Below are positions 32,717 through 42,338 of a stretch of 64,000 nucleotides of DNA, one piece after another. The notes below the pieces were generated by a model, which saw only the letters and a program-made list of their open reading frames with translations, was not told where the DNA came from and did not search any database. The stretch lies in NCBI RefSeq assembly GCF_000003815.2, contig NC_049995.1, forward strand, positions 3,154,788 through 3,218,787, written 5' to 3'. The stretch comes from Branchiostoma floridae (lineage: Eukaryota; Chordata; Leptocardii; Amphioxiformes; Branchiostomatidae). The translations under genes were made by a program, and so were the position numbers. Each line of letters begins with the position of its first letter. Position 1 is the first letter of the stretch.

Positions 32717-32729
32717 TAATTGTCTCTTA

Positions 32730-33850
32730 GATCTTATAAGTTGTATCAAGGACGTTAACTACGTACTCAGTCCTTCTGATATAACGTCCTTTGTACGTGA
32801 AAGGGCGCTTGGTGTGATTTAACGAGTCGACCACACGTGTTTTGCATTCACGTGCTCTCCAAGATAGGATGCCTATCCGGGGTTATAATGGTCACACTGA
32901 CACCGAATTAGCAGGAATCAAGCAGAACCAGCCGGAATGAAGTATTTGCAAAATTCGTGCCACATTCGGGGCCATTCTGAGTGGGAATTTCTAACGGACC
33001 TTATATCCCCTTCACACGAGTAGGAATGAGCCGAAATGCTGTCAGAATAAAAAGTATTTTCTATTCCTGGCAATTCGTAGTGTATTCTAGAAATTCTCAA
33101 TGCATTACAGATATTCTTTTGGTCACATTCGGACAGGATTCGAAGTGGCTTGCCGTTTCGGTTCTCCATCGAATGAGATAAGAATGTTTCGAATGATGTT
33201 GGAATGCCGCAGAATGCGGTCTTAATGCAGATAGAATAGTTAGAATACAGATTCACTTAGAATACACTTTGAATGCCATTCGATATTTCTCCACTTCGAA
33301 TGCATCTCGACAGTTTTTAACATGTCAAACACTTTCGGGCCAGCCAAAAGAACGGGCACAAATAACAGGAATGCAGTGAGAATTTATGGAACACACTACG
33401 AATTGTCAGGAATTACGAGAAATAGAAAATAATTTTCATTCTGACGGTATTCCGGCTGATCCTTGCTCACGTGTGAAGGGGGCTTTACACAGACGTTTTC
33501 CGAGTCGACTCGGAGTAACCTTAACCTGAGTACACTGAACGAAAACAACAATTTCTGGGAATTTCTGGGCACTGAAACTTGACATGCTCGGGCCGTATAC
33601 AGGAATATCTTGCTACGATATGTCCGGACTCGAATATGCCCATATATTCCTGAACGTGGTCGTGTGCGGTAGTTTGCGGGACCCGCACACGATGTGTCCT
33701 GAGATGTGGCTGAGTGTGGATGCGCAGTCCATTCAGGTGATATTGCTACCAATACTTGGTAAAATGGCAAGGAACTTGGTATTAAAGTCTCTCTGAAATA
33801 AAGAAAAGAAAACGTTTTCCCTCTGTATATTGTTTCTGCTATCAACAAAA
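32730..33850. repeat. Segmental tandem duplication, left copy
   Basis: Matches 33950-34990 along about 1 kb. Marks are GAAAGGGCGCTTG, AACGAGTCGACCACACGTG, GGGGTTATAATGGTCACACT and CATGCTCGGGCCGTATAC. Within it, 32985-33485 is a fold-back with arms of about 120 bp (CACACGAGTAGGAATGAGCC against GGCTGATCCTTGCTCACGTG). The left flank also contains the TA-flanked MITE. No gene is recognised. Confidence 0.85.
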
Positions 33851-33904
33851 CTTAGCATTACGATAAATTGTAATGATGCGCAGATCGCTTGTTACGCTTT
33901 CACG

Positions 33905-34990
33905 GTGGCTGTTGTTGGACATATAATCATCAAATGCAATTTGTAACATAATTGTTTCTTAGATTTTACTGGTTGTAGCTTTAGGGTCTATGCGTAGGTT
34001 TCTGCGTGAAAGGGCGCTTGATGTGCTTTAACGAGTCGACCACACGTGTTCTGCATCCACGTGCTCTCCACGAAAGGATGCCTATCCGGGGTTATAATGG
34101 TCACACTGACACCGAATTAGCAGGAATCAAGCAGAACCAGCCGGAATGAAGTATTTGCAAAATTCGTGCCGCCGAATTCAGGGCCATTCTGAGTGGGAAT
34201 TCCAAGCGGACCTTATATCCCCTTCACACGAGAAGGAATGAACCAAAATGCCATCAGAATAAAAAGTATTTTCTATTCATGGCAATTCGTAGTGTATTCT
34301 AGAAATTCTCACTGCATTCCAGATATTCTTTTGGCCACATTCGGGCAGGAATCGAAGTGGCTTGCGGTTTCGGTTCACCATCGAATGAGATAAGAATGTT
34401 TCGAATGATGTTGGAAAGCCGCAGAATGCGGTCATAATGCAGGTAGAAAAGTTAGAATACAGTGTCACTTAGAATACACTTTGAATGTCATTCGATATTT
34501 CTCCACTTCGAATGCACCTCGGCAGTTTTATCATGTCAAACAGCCAAAAGAACGGGCACAAATGGCTGGAATGCAGTGAGAATTTCTGGAACACACTACG
34601 AAGCGCCAGGAATTACGAGGAATAGAAAATAATTTTCATTCTGACTGCATTCGGGCTGATTCTTGCTCACGAGTGAATGGGCCTTTACACAGACGTTTTT
34701 CGAGTTGACTCGGAGTAACCTCAACCTGAGTACACTGAACGAAAACAACAATTTCTGGGAATTTCTGGGTACCGAAACTTGACATGCTCGGGCCGTATAC
34801 ATGAATATCTTGCTACGAAGTGTCCGGTCTCGAATATGCCCATATATTCCCGACACCCGGTGTGTCCTGAGAAATGTCAGAGTGTGAATGGCAGTCCATT
34901 CGGGTAATAATTGCTATCAATACTTGGCCAAATGGCAAGGAACTCGGTATCAAAATAAAGAAACGAAAACGTTCTCCCTCTTTATATTGT
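33905..34990. repeat. Segmental tandem duplication, right copy
   Basis: Sister of 32730-33850, including its own fold-back (34185-34685) but without the CTGTAAATGC element. The left edge (GTGGCTGTTGTTGGACATA at 33906) shares a piece with the hairpin at 35068-35162. Confidence 0.85.
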
Positions 34991-35029
34991 TTCTGGCATC
35001 AACAAACCTTAGCATTACGATAAAAGTAA

Positions 35030-35212
35030 TGAGCGAAATGCACCATTTGTTTCATTCGTTTTCATGTAATAAAGTACATGATTGTATGCCCCACAACAGC
35101 CACATGAAAGCATTGTATGCTGTCATGTGGCTGTTGTTGGACATACAATCATGTACTTTATTCGTTTCATGTTATAAAGACTTTATAACATGAAACGAAT
35201 GACGCATTTCGC
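35030..35212. repeat. Nested hairpins with a perfect 20 bp palindrome
   Basis: 35068-35162 folds into a hairpin with arms of about 40 bp (AATAAAGTACATGATTGTATG, CAACAGCCACATGA). 35160-35200 is a perfect inverted repeat with 20 bp arms and a single central base (ATTCGTTTCATGTTATAAAG). An outer pair, GCGAAATGC / GCATTTCGC, encloses both. Confidence 0.9.
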
Positions 35213-35532
35213 TCCGGGCTCTTTTCTGTGTCTGAAGAAGATTGGCCTTAGAATAGAAGCATGAAACGTACACATGTAAAGGTCACCAAGACATTATCAG
35301 GAAGAGAAGTGTTTGCCCATTATATCAAACTTTGTGGATAGGCTTTTTCATTCATCCAATACCATTGTACAGTCTGTGCCTAGGTCCGACTCATTCTTCC
35401 GCAATTCATTCTTCAGCAATCTCTGGCAGCGCCTCTGTACATAGCTATTTCTAGGATATTTCAAAATGCTGTATTGTACATGTTTTATGTTTTTCACGTT
35501 TGTCTTTGTTTCATAAGGCCTGGTGAGTGCCT

Positions 35533-35775
35533 ATCGGTGCAATGGCCTAGTGGGTAGAGTGTTCGCCTTGCATTCGGTAGGTCGTGAGTTCAAACCCCGA
35601 CCGAGTCATACCAATGACTATAAAAATGGTACATGCTTCTTTCTCTGCTTAGCACTCAGCATTCGGGAAAGAGTATGGAAGTTGAACACACACTGTTGTA
35701 GTGATTGCGCTGAAACGGAGATGGGCGCCGCCCTATGCGCCATCAGGCGCGGGAAGGAACTTTGACTTTGACTTT
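35533..35775 (+). mobile_element. tRNA-derived SINE with 12 bp target duplication
   Basis: A box TGGCCTAGTGGGTAGAGTG and B box GTGAGTTCAAACCCC in the head, then a body of about 150 bp with GATGGGCGCCGCCCTATGCGCC. The tail is repeated TTTGAC. The direct repeats TGGTGAGTGCCT at 35521-35532 and 35776-35787 are identical. It is a different family from the SINE at 25101-25322. Confidence 0.9.
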
Positions 35776-35799
35776 TGGTGAGTGCCTGAAATAAAGAAA

Positions 35800-38130
35800 T
35801 AATAAATACATTTTAGCCTACTATTAAAGGACACACTGACTTAACTTATGGATGACATCCACGCGTGCATCCACATATCAACCCATACCGATCAGAACTT
35901 CATGCTTACCGGAGGACCTGCTCTTCATGGGCACACGGTCAGGGCATGGGGGCACAGCGCCCTTGTCCCCTTTTTACACAAGGATATAGCGTTGTTTGAT
36001 ATTCTCTCAAATGTTTTGAACCCTATAACATAAAATTCCCCTTTTGTTTCGCCCTCTTGCTTTTGCGGCGATTCGTATAGTTACAATAGAATTTTAGAAA
36101 TGTGGGGCTTTTCGTCTCCCTCTGTTTCCAAAAAAGAAGTCAAACCCAACCTGTTTAGAAATAGCCAACACTAGTATTATAGCAGAATATTGTTTTTGAC
36201 TGTCCATCGTCACTATGTGTATACCATGCATGTACTAGCAATTAGCCCCCGAGTACGAACCTGCAAATAAACTTCTTTCTTCGTGGCCTACGTGACAGCC
36301 TACACGGATGACATTCAGTTCTTTTGTTAGATGCTGGGAACTCAGCTATTGAAGCAACTATACGGTCTGGTTTTCATACAGTTAACCAAGGGTGACCTAT
36401 TTGGATGTTTGATAATATCATCATCAACTTTTTTTAAACATATTCATTGTGATGACGGTCTATATAAGCACAGAAATCACAATTAAGCCACAGCAAGTAA
36501 ATCATACAGACGAAATCTGCGCACTCATCAATTTTCGCCTGATTTCAGAAAAATAAGAAAAAAAGAATTTTTTCTTCTTCGTAGATGGCCAGATAGACCG
36601 AAATGGGTTAATAGGTTGTGTCGTAAGCTAACAATTGTATGTGCGTGCATGTAGAAGTGACATTAGAGTGGCAGCCTTCACTGCAGTTGCAAAAGTAAAA
36701 CTTGCTGGATAGCTGTAATAAGAGTGGGATGGAAGCCATGGGTGTAATTACCAAATTGATAACTGATGCCATTCTACCACACTAGGGCCACGTTTACTAA
36801 ACTATTCTAGTGCACACTCTTAAATACAAGAATAAGCGACTTGTTATTAGCTGTGCTGCCAAATTTTGTTACTTCAATACTTATTACAGCGTTAACGTTT
36901 ATTGTGTCTACTTTGAAAATTTGGCAGCTTTTTTTCCCCTGCTATCTCACTATTTTTTCAGTCTGCAGAGGATGTCATCCATTAAATTTACTTGCTATGG
37001 CCTTATCGGACTCCTATTCATACTATTGTGTGGTGTAGTCCATTTGCACAACGGGGGTACCGGTAGTTTTGGAATTGTCCACCTTTGGGGAAATTCAGGA
37101 TGACATCTTCTCAGATATTTTGCCAAGGGATGTTAGAGTACCAACTTTCGCGATGTATTTCATGGTGATATGCACAAAGTTATGGACGATCTTAAAATTA
37201 CCCCACATTTGAACATTTTCACATTCAGGTGGACAGTATCCATATTTCTCGCGACGTATTTTAGAAAAACTTCATTTTTTGTAAAGTTGTAACCTCTATA
37301 ATCTTGCGTATCATATTATCTGATTGCCTAACCTTCATTGACACATAAACATGCAGATATTGCGGATATGCAGCCAGTCTCTTATTGGTCGAACGCTAAT
37401 TGCCATGTCACCATTGGTTGAACTACTAATTGTGATGGACAGTCAGGATCAGTCATCATACATAATATGCAGGCCTTTCTAAGAAAAGCACAAAACTATG
37501 GTATAGTGCTTAACAAAGAACTTTTGCATTTTATTCATTGACCATGTACAGTACTCTCCAGGGTACATCGGTAACAATGAGGCTTACGAATGTTTCTTAA
37601 TCAGCTTTGATGAAAAAGTAGTCACCGATTTGTCCAATCATTAACTGTTGCATTCTCGGTTGCACTCAGGTGAAAATTACCTACAAATTTGACAGGTGAA
37701 AATTCCCGGGACCGTTCTGTGTCTATCTGTAGGTAGGGGGTCTATCCCTCAAAAAGAATAAGATAGCACCTTCTTTGGATGGATCAATGTACCTCCCCCT
37801 AATAAAGAAAAGTTCCAACCTTTGTTCTTGTGAGGCACTCGGGTCGGGCTGTGCAACCGTTTGGGGGTGAGTTTCTCAAATATTTTGTGAGTGCAATATT
37901 TTACCAAGGAGCCTGATAAAAGCCCCTTGATTTCACAGGTTTTAAACTTTCACTCGAAATGTACAGCATAGTTGGTCAGTCGGATTACTAGTCAAATTAG
38001 TGTGTGTGCCGTGATTTTTTTAGTATCCTGCCAAAAAGTCTTTAGTTTTGGCAAAGGGGGAGGGGGCTATCTAGCCTGCACCGCAAATGCATGTGTTTCA
38101 AGTTATTATTGTATCTCACAGGCGGCTTGC
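35800..38130. other. Non-coding, includes a copy of the 2985-3480 repeat
   Basis: 36650-37450 carries diverged blocks of the repeat at 2985-3480 (ATCCATTAAATTTACTTGC, CTATGGCC, CACCATTGGTTGAACTACT, GTGATGGACAGT). No gene is recognised elsewhere in this stretch. Confidence 0.45.
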
Positions 38131-38134
38131 AAAC

Positions 38135-38366
38135 AATAAGCCCTTTCAAAAAGATTAGGACGCATGTGCGGCGATAGGAAATCTAGGTAATATATCAAAG
38201 GTAAAGACCTCGAAAAAGAAAACATTCCTTGTCTTGACCACAGTTTCGATTTGCATAACAATGTTCAGACGGGTTTTGTTGTCTTTTTCCGGGCCTTTAC
38301 CTTTGACATTCTACCTGGAATTCCTGTCGCCGCACATGCGTCCTGATCTCTGTGAACGGGCTTATT
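38135..38366. mobile_element. MITE with about 70 bp terminal inverted repeats
   Basis: AATAAGCCCTTTCAAAAAG ... GCATGTGCGGCGATAGGAA ... CAAAGGTAAAG on the left is the inverse of the right end. Related pieces lie at 38655-38807 (right half) and 39456-39575. A remnant of the right end (CATGCGTTCTGACCTCTGTG, AAATGGCTTATT) lies inside each 115 bp unit of the array at 40280-40664. Confidence 0.85.
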
Positions 38367-38654
38367 GACGCTATGTTACGTTCAATGTAAGTAGTATATT
38401 GCGGCTCCTACAACTCAATAGCTTTTCATTGACGTCAGATTAATTATAATTTGAATCCTCCGTAAACCACGTTGGCTGGTAATTGAATTAAGCAGTAGCA
38501 TCTTTGTGTGTTGTACAGACACACACTGTAATCTAATGTGGCGCAGATGACGTCAAATTAAAAGTCTGTATTCCTCTGTGAAATCATTTAGCAGCTTTAA
38601 TATATTTTCCAAATAAGCCCACAAAAAGTAAACAGTCCTTCTCGCTCTTGAGCA

Positions 38655-38807
38655 TTGTTGCAATTTGCATAACAATGCCCATTGTTTCGATTTGCATAAC
38701 AACGCCCAGACTGGTTTTGATGACTTTTTGTGGCCTTTACCCTTTGACACATTGCCTAAAATTCCTGTCGCCGCTCATGCGTTCTGATTTCCGTGAAAGG
38801 GCTTATT
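38655..38807. repeat. Right-half copy of the 38135 MITE, just upstream of gene C
   Basis: Shares ATTTGCATAACAA, GACTTTTTGTGGCCTTTACC, CCTGTCGCCGCTCATGCG and GGGCTTATT with 38135-38366. It ends about 80 bp before the gene C start codon. Confidence 0.75.
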
Positions 38808-38888
38808 TCTTGTTGCCTGTACATGCGTTTTAAAATCTGCGAAAAAGCTTATTTAGCTAATTACTTCGTCTTTCTGTAGTCGGGAGCC

Positions 38889-41626
38889 ATGTCTGAAGAT
38901 AGCCCAGTCATTACCCATCAGCCATTGCCGCGTCCGGTCGAGGTCAACGTACGACACGGTTCGATTGACCCCAACGACAACGTCGAGCCTGGATCGCCGG
39001 ACGATAACGGATTCAAACATTCCAAACCGTTTCGGGCAGACGGGTCCAATCAACAACCTCCACCCGAATACAACATCCAGCAGCCCCCGCCTGCCTACAT
39101 GCAGCCTGCTCCAGTTCCGCAAGGGGGCGTCGTTTATGCACCTGCACCGCAGCAGCCGCCCGCGGTTCAGCAAACTACCACCGTGGTGACGCAGCAGCCC
39201 GGCTTGGCGTTTGGTGGGAATCAGAGAGCACGTGCCTGGAAGTACGGCCTATGCTGTGGCTGCTGCTGTCCTACTCCAAACTTCCCTTGTGAGTAGCAAA
39301 TGTTTTTTTTTCTGGTGTGCAACATTTGTCATTATTCCAAATTCTAAACAGAAAGGTACCTCAATTTTCTTGATATTTTATAAACAAAATACATTACACT
39401 TGAAACATAGAGCTAATTTCTAATACAATTACAAAACAAATGCAAAGAAACTCCCGTGTATCATCTCAATTTCCATAACAATGTCCAGACGTGCTTCATG
39501 TTTCATGGACCTTCACCTTTGACATATTACCCACAATTCCTGTCACTGCACATGCGTACTAAGAACAGTGAACATACTTATGGTGGCACAAAACAGTATT
39601 TCTCCTCAGTTAATACCCATAGACGAAAAATTGTGCTCTGTTTCCTTTGTTTGGTTGGTTGGTTATTTCGCACATGAGAAAATAATAACAATCAAGTATA
39701 ACAAAAGTAAATAAAAGTGCCGGGGAGGGGAGAGGACTGTATGGCTTGCGCAAAACCCTGCTCCACTTAACTAAACTAGTACTCATCTAAATAAATGAAA
39801 CAATAGTAACAATTGAAAAATGTCATCAGTCAATTGTGTTCAGTAATGTAAATTATTGAGCAAATACAAGTATATGAAACATAGAATGTTATGATTAAGG
39901 CTAACTATAAATCCGAAGCGTAAACGAATGAGGAATATATGAATCATAGAACGACCTTATTGGTTTGCCAAAAAGCAGTTACTCAAGCAACTGGATATGA
40001 ATTTGGAAAGGTCTCAAGCAACTGGATATGAATTTGGAAACGGTCAGACGTTTCAACTGGAATCCACCAGTTCGTCAGTGACACTGAAGTAGTTCATCCA
40101 GATCACTTCAGTGTCACTGACGAAAGCTGGTGGATTCCAGTTGAAACGTCTGACCGTTTTCAAAATCATATCCAGTTGCTTGAGAAACTGCTTTTTGGCA
40201 TATAGTCTTATTAGCTGGATGTCTAGCCTACATCGACGGACCTTATTGGTAACTGTAACCTCTCTCTCCCCTCTCCCAGGCTGGTGCTCGTGCCTGTGCT
40301 ACCCGTGCTACATGTGTTACGTGGTATAGGTCATGCGTTCTGACCTCTGTGAAATGGCTTATTGCTAACTGTGCGTACCCTCTGTCCTCACCAGGCTGGT
40401 GTTCGTGCCTGTGCTACCCGTGCTATATGTGTTACGTGGTACAGGCCATGCGTTCTGACCTCTGTGAAATGGCTTATTGCTAACTGTACGTACCCTCTGT
40501 CCTCACCAGGCTGGTGTTCGTGCCCGTGCTACATGTGTTACCTGGTACAGGTCATGCGTTCTGACCTCTGTGAAATGGCTTATTGCTAACTGTACGTACC
40601 CTCTGTCCTCACCAGGCTGGTGTTCGTGCCTGTGCTACCCGTGCTACATGTGTCACGTGGTACAGTCCATGCACGAGACAACATGGATCGCCGCCTTGCT
40701 CTTCAAGGGTCCGTTCTGGTTCCCTCTCACGTCAACCTTACTGCGTCTCAAGCTCCGGACGGAACAAAACATACACGTGCGTATTGTTCACATCTACTAC
40801 CTTCTACTGTGTTGCAGTTGTTGTTGTTGTGCGTGTGCGTGTGTTTGTATGTATGTATGTATGTACGTATGTATGTATGTATGTATGTATATGTGTGTAT
40901 GTTTTTTTGCGTGGGTGTAAGTTTTGTGCGTGCGTGTGTATGTCTCTCTCTCTCTCTCTGTTTGTTTTTTTGTGTGTGTGTGTGTGTGTCTTTCTCTCTG
41001 CCTGTCTCTCTCTTTCTCTGTGTGTGTGCCTCTGTCTCTCTCTCTCTCTCTCTTTCTCTCTGTGTGCGTGTCTCTCTTTCTCTCTCTGTGTGTGTTTGTG
41101 TGTCTCTCTCTTTCTCTCTCTGTCTCTGTCTCTGTGTGTGTTTGATAGATGGGTTTATTCTTGATGGCTTGTATGTGGACAGGATATACATGGGAATGAT
41201 TATTTGCATGAATTCTCAATTTTCAACGGTTTGCTGACCCTGTATCCCCTCTCAGCCAGAACATCTCGATAGAATTATAGAATTATTGTACGTAATTTTA
41301 CCAGCAGTATGGGAATACAATCCCTCTGTACTCTGATATTTTCTGATAACCGACGGAAGTTGATGTTTTCTGCCTTCTGGTGTCTTTCTTTTCAAACATT
41401 CGAATCTGTGTCTCTCATAAAACGTCGGTATGATACCTCAATGTTTAACCCTCGTTACCAGGGTTCCATCTGCAATGACTGCTGCTGTTCGACCTTCTGC
41501 CCTTGTATGACCTTGACCCAGCTGGCCCGGGAGTGGCGTGACCTCAAGAAGATCGAGAGAAAGTTCGCCGGCCTGCCCATGCAGCAGGTGGGCGGAGGAG
41601 GCGTCACTATGGTAACCACTCAGTGA
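38889..41626 (+). CDS. PLAC8/cornifelin-domain Cys-rich protein, gene C
   Basis: Three exons: 38889-39288, 40616-40776 and 41462-41626, with GT/AG borders and matching phases, giving 241 residues. A TTTCTGTAG acceptor at 38879, ten bases before the ATG, implies a non-coding first exon upstream. Residues 1-110 are Pro/Gln-rich with a QQPPPEYNIQQPPPAYMQP stretch, which contains PPxY motifs of the type bound by WW domains. The PLAC8 domain follows: WKYGLCCGCCCPTPNFPCWC, SCLCYPCYMCHVV, LRLKLRTEQNIH, GSICNDCCCSTFCPCMTLTQ, LAREW. Two introns equal introns 2 and 3 of genes A and B; their first intron is absent. Three partial copies of exon 2 with its acceptor lie upstream (40280, 40395, 40510). An AATAAA at 41699 is the probable poly(A) signal. 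Confidence 0.93.
39456..39575. repeat. Diverged piece of the 38135 MITE (intron 1 of gene C)
   Basis: TTTCCATAACAATGTCCAGACG, CCTTTGACATATTACC and CCTGTCACTGCACATGCG match the right half of 38135-38366. Confidence 0.65.
39966..40200. repeat. Fold-back repeat in intron 1 of gene C
   Basis: TGCCAAAAAGCAGTTACTC ... GAAACGGTCAGACGTTTCAA ... CAGTGACACTGAAGT on the left is the inverse of the right half. Arms are about 100 bp, with a local duplication of CAAGCAACTGGATATGAATT. A fragment of the same family lies at 47170-47228 in the carboxypeptidase gene. Confidence 0.85.
40280..40664 (+). repeat. 115 bp tandem array of splice acceptor plus exon start
   Basis: Acceptor-plus-exon copies start at 40280, 40395, 40510 and 40616. 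Spacing is 115, 115 and 106; copy 3 lacks nine bases (TACCCGTGC). Each reads CWCSCLCYPCYMCYVV or a close variant after CCTCACCAG or CTCCCAG. Only copy 4 continues as the true exon 2. Copies 1-3 end in stop codons: immediately after YVV in copy 1, and after QAMRSDLCEMAYC or a variant in copies 2 and 3. The sequence after the coding-like part of copies 1-3 is a remnant of the 38135 MITE right end. Confidence 0.95.
40815..41145. repeat. GT/TATG/CT microsatellite in intron 2 of gene C
   Basis: TGTATG repeats, then alternating TG and TCTC runs. Long frames here come only from the repeat. Confidence 0.95.
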
Positions 41627-41698
41627 CGTCACATCGAACTAAAATGACGTCATACGGATCTGGACAACGGCTATTTCGAGAAAGAGAACATTATCGAT

Positions 41699-41704
41699 AA
41701 TAAA
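41699..41704 (+). terminator. Poly(A) signal of PLAC8 gene C
   Basis: AATAAA 73 bases after the stop codon, the usual spacing for a short 3' UTR. Confidence 0.6.
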
Positions 41705-41709
41705 AACTA

Positions 41710-42338
41710 TATTTTGAAAATTCTACTATAAAAAACTACTATATTTTTCAACATGTCTACGTATAGATGTTACATTGCTATTATTTAGAATAAGGGTGAC
41801 AAAAATGGCATAAAATCTATACAGCTTGATCGTACTGGTAATAAATGTATATTTTGCAGTATATAAGTATCTTGTGTGTAATTTTGTCGTCATTTGCAGT
41901 CATTCTACATCTTCCCTCGCATATTTTATTCAACTATCCTTTCTAGTCATATTTTCTTCCCAGTATTCATGCACCTTTTTTGTTTAATGAATGAAGCAAT
42001 GAAGACAATTATTGTACATTGAAAAAAATACAGGTCACAAAAATGACAAAACATATATTTGTTATAATTGGTATTTGATATATCCTCCCTCAACCCACCA
42101 TCAGTATATCCCCTTCACCCTAGTGACGATTAACAGCTAGCTACATGCCTATCGCCGTCCACGCCGTTTAGTAAACAACGGTTATGGGAATCCCACCATC
42201 TGCCACCATGTTTGACTTCAGTGCGGTGGGTTCCTATTGGTTGAGTGATATCGGTATCTTGTTTGCATATTGTCAAGTCCGGGTAACAGCGTTTTTTGTC
42301 ATGCAATTATCCTAGAGATTAGCAGAACAAGTAAAAAA
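41710..42338. other. Intergenic, promoter side of the carboxypeptidase gene
   Basis: No repeat or gene seen. The start codon of the next gene is at 42339. No clear TATA box is identified. Confidence 0.4.

Noticed and set aside
40583-41237. Long overlapping frames in both directions rich in Cys/Val/Ser or Arg/Glu/Thr
   Set aside because: They come from the GT/CT microsatellite in intron 2 of gene C.
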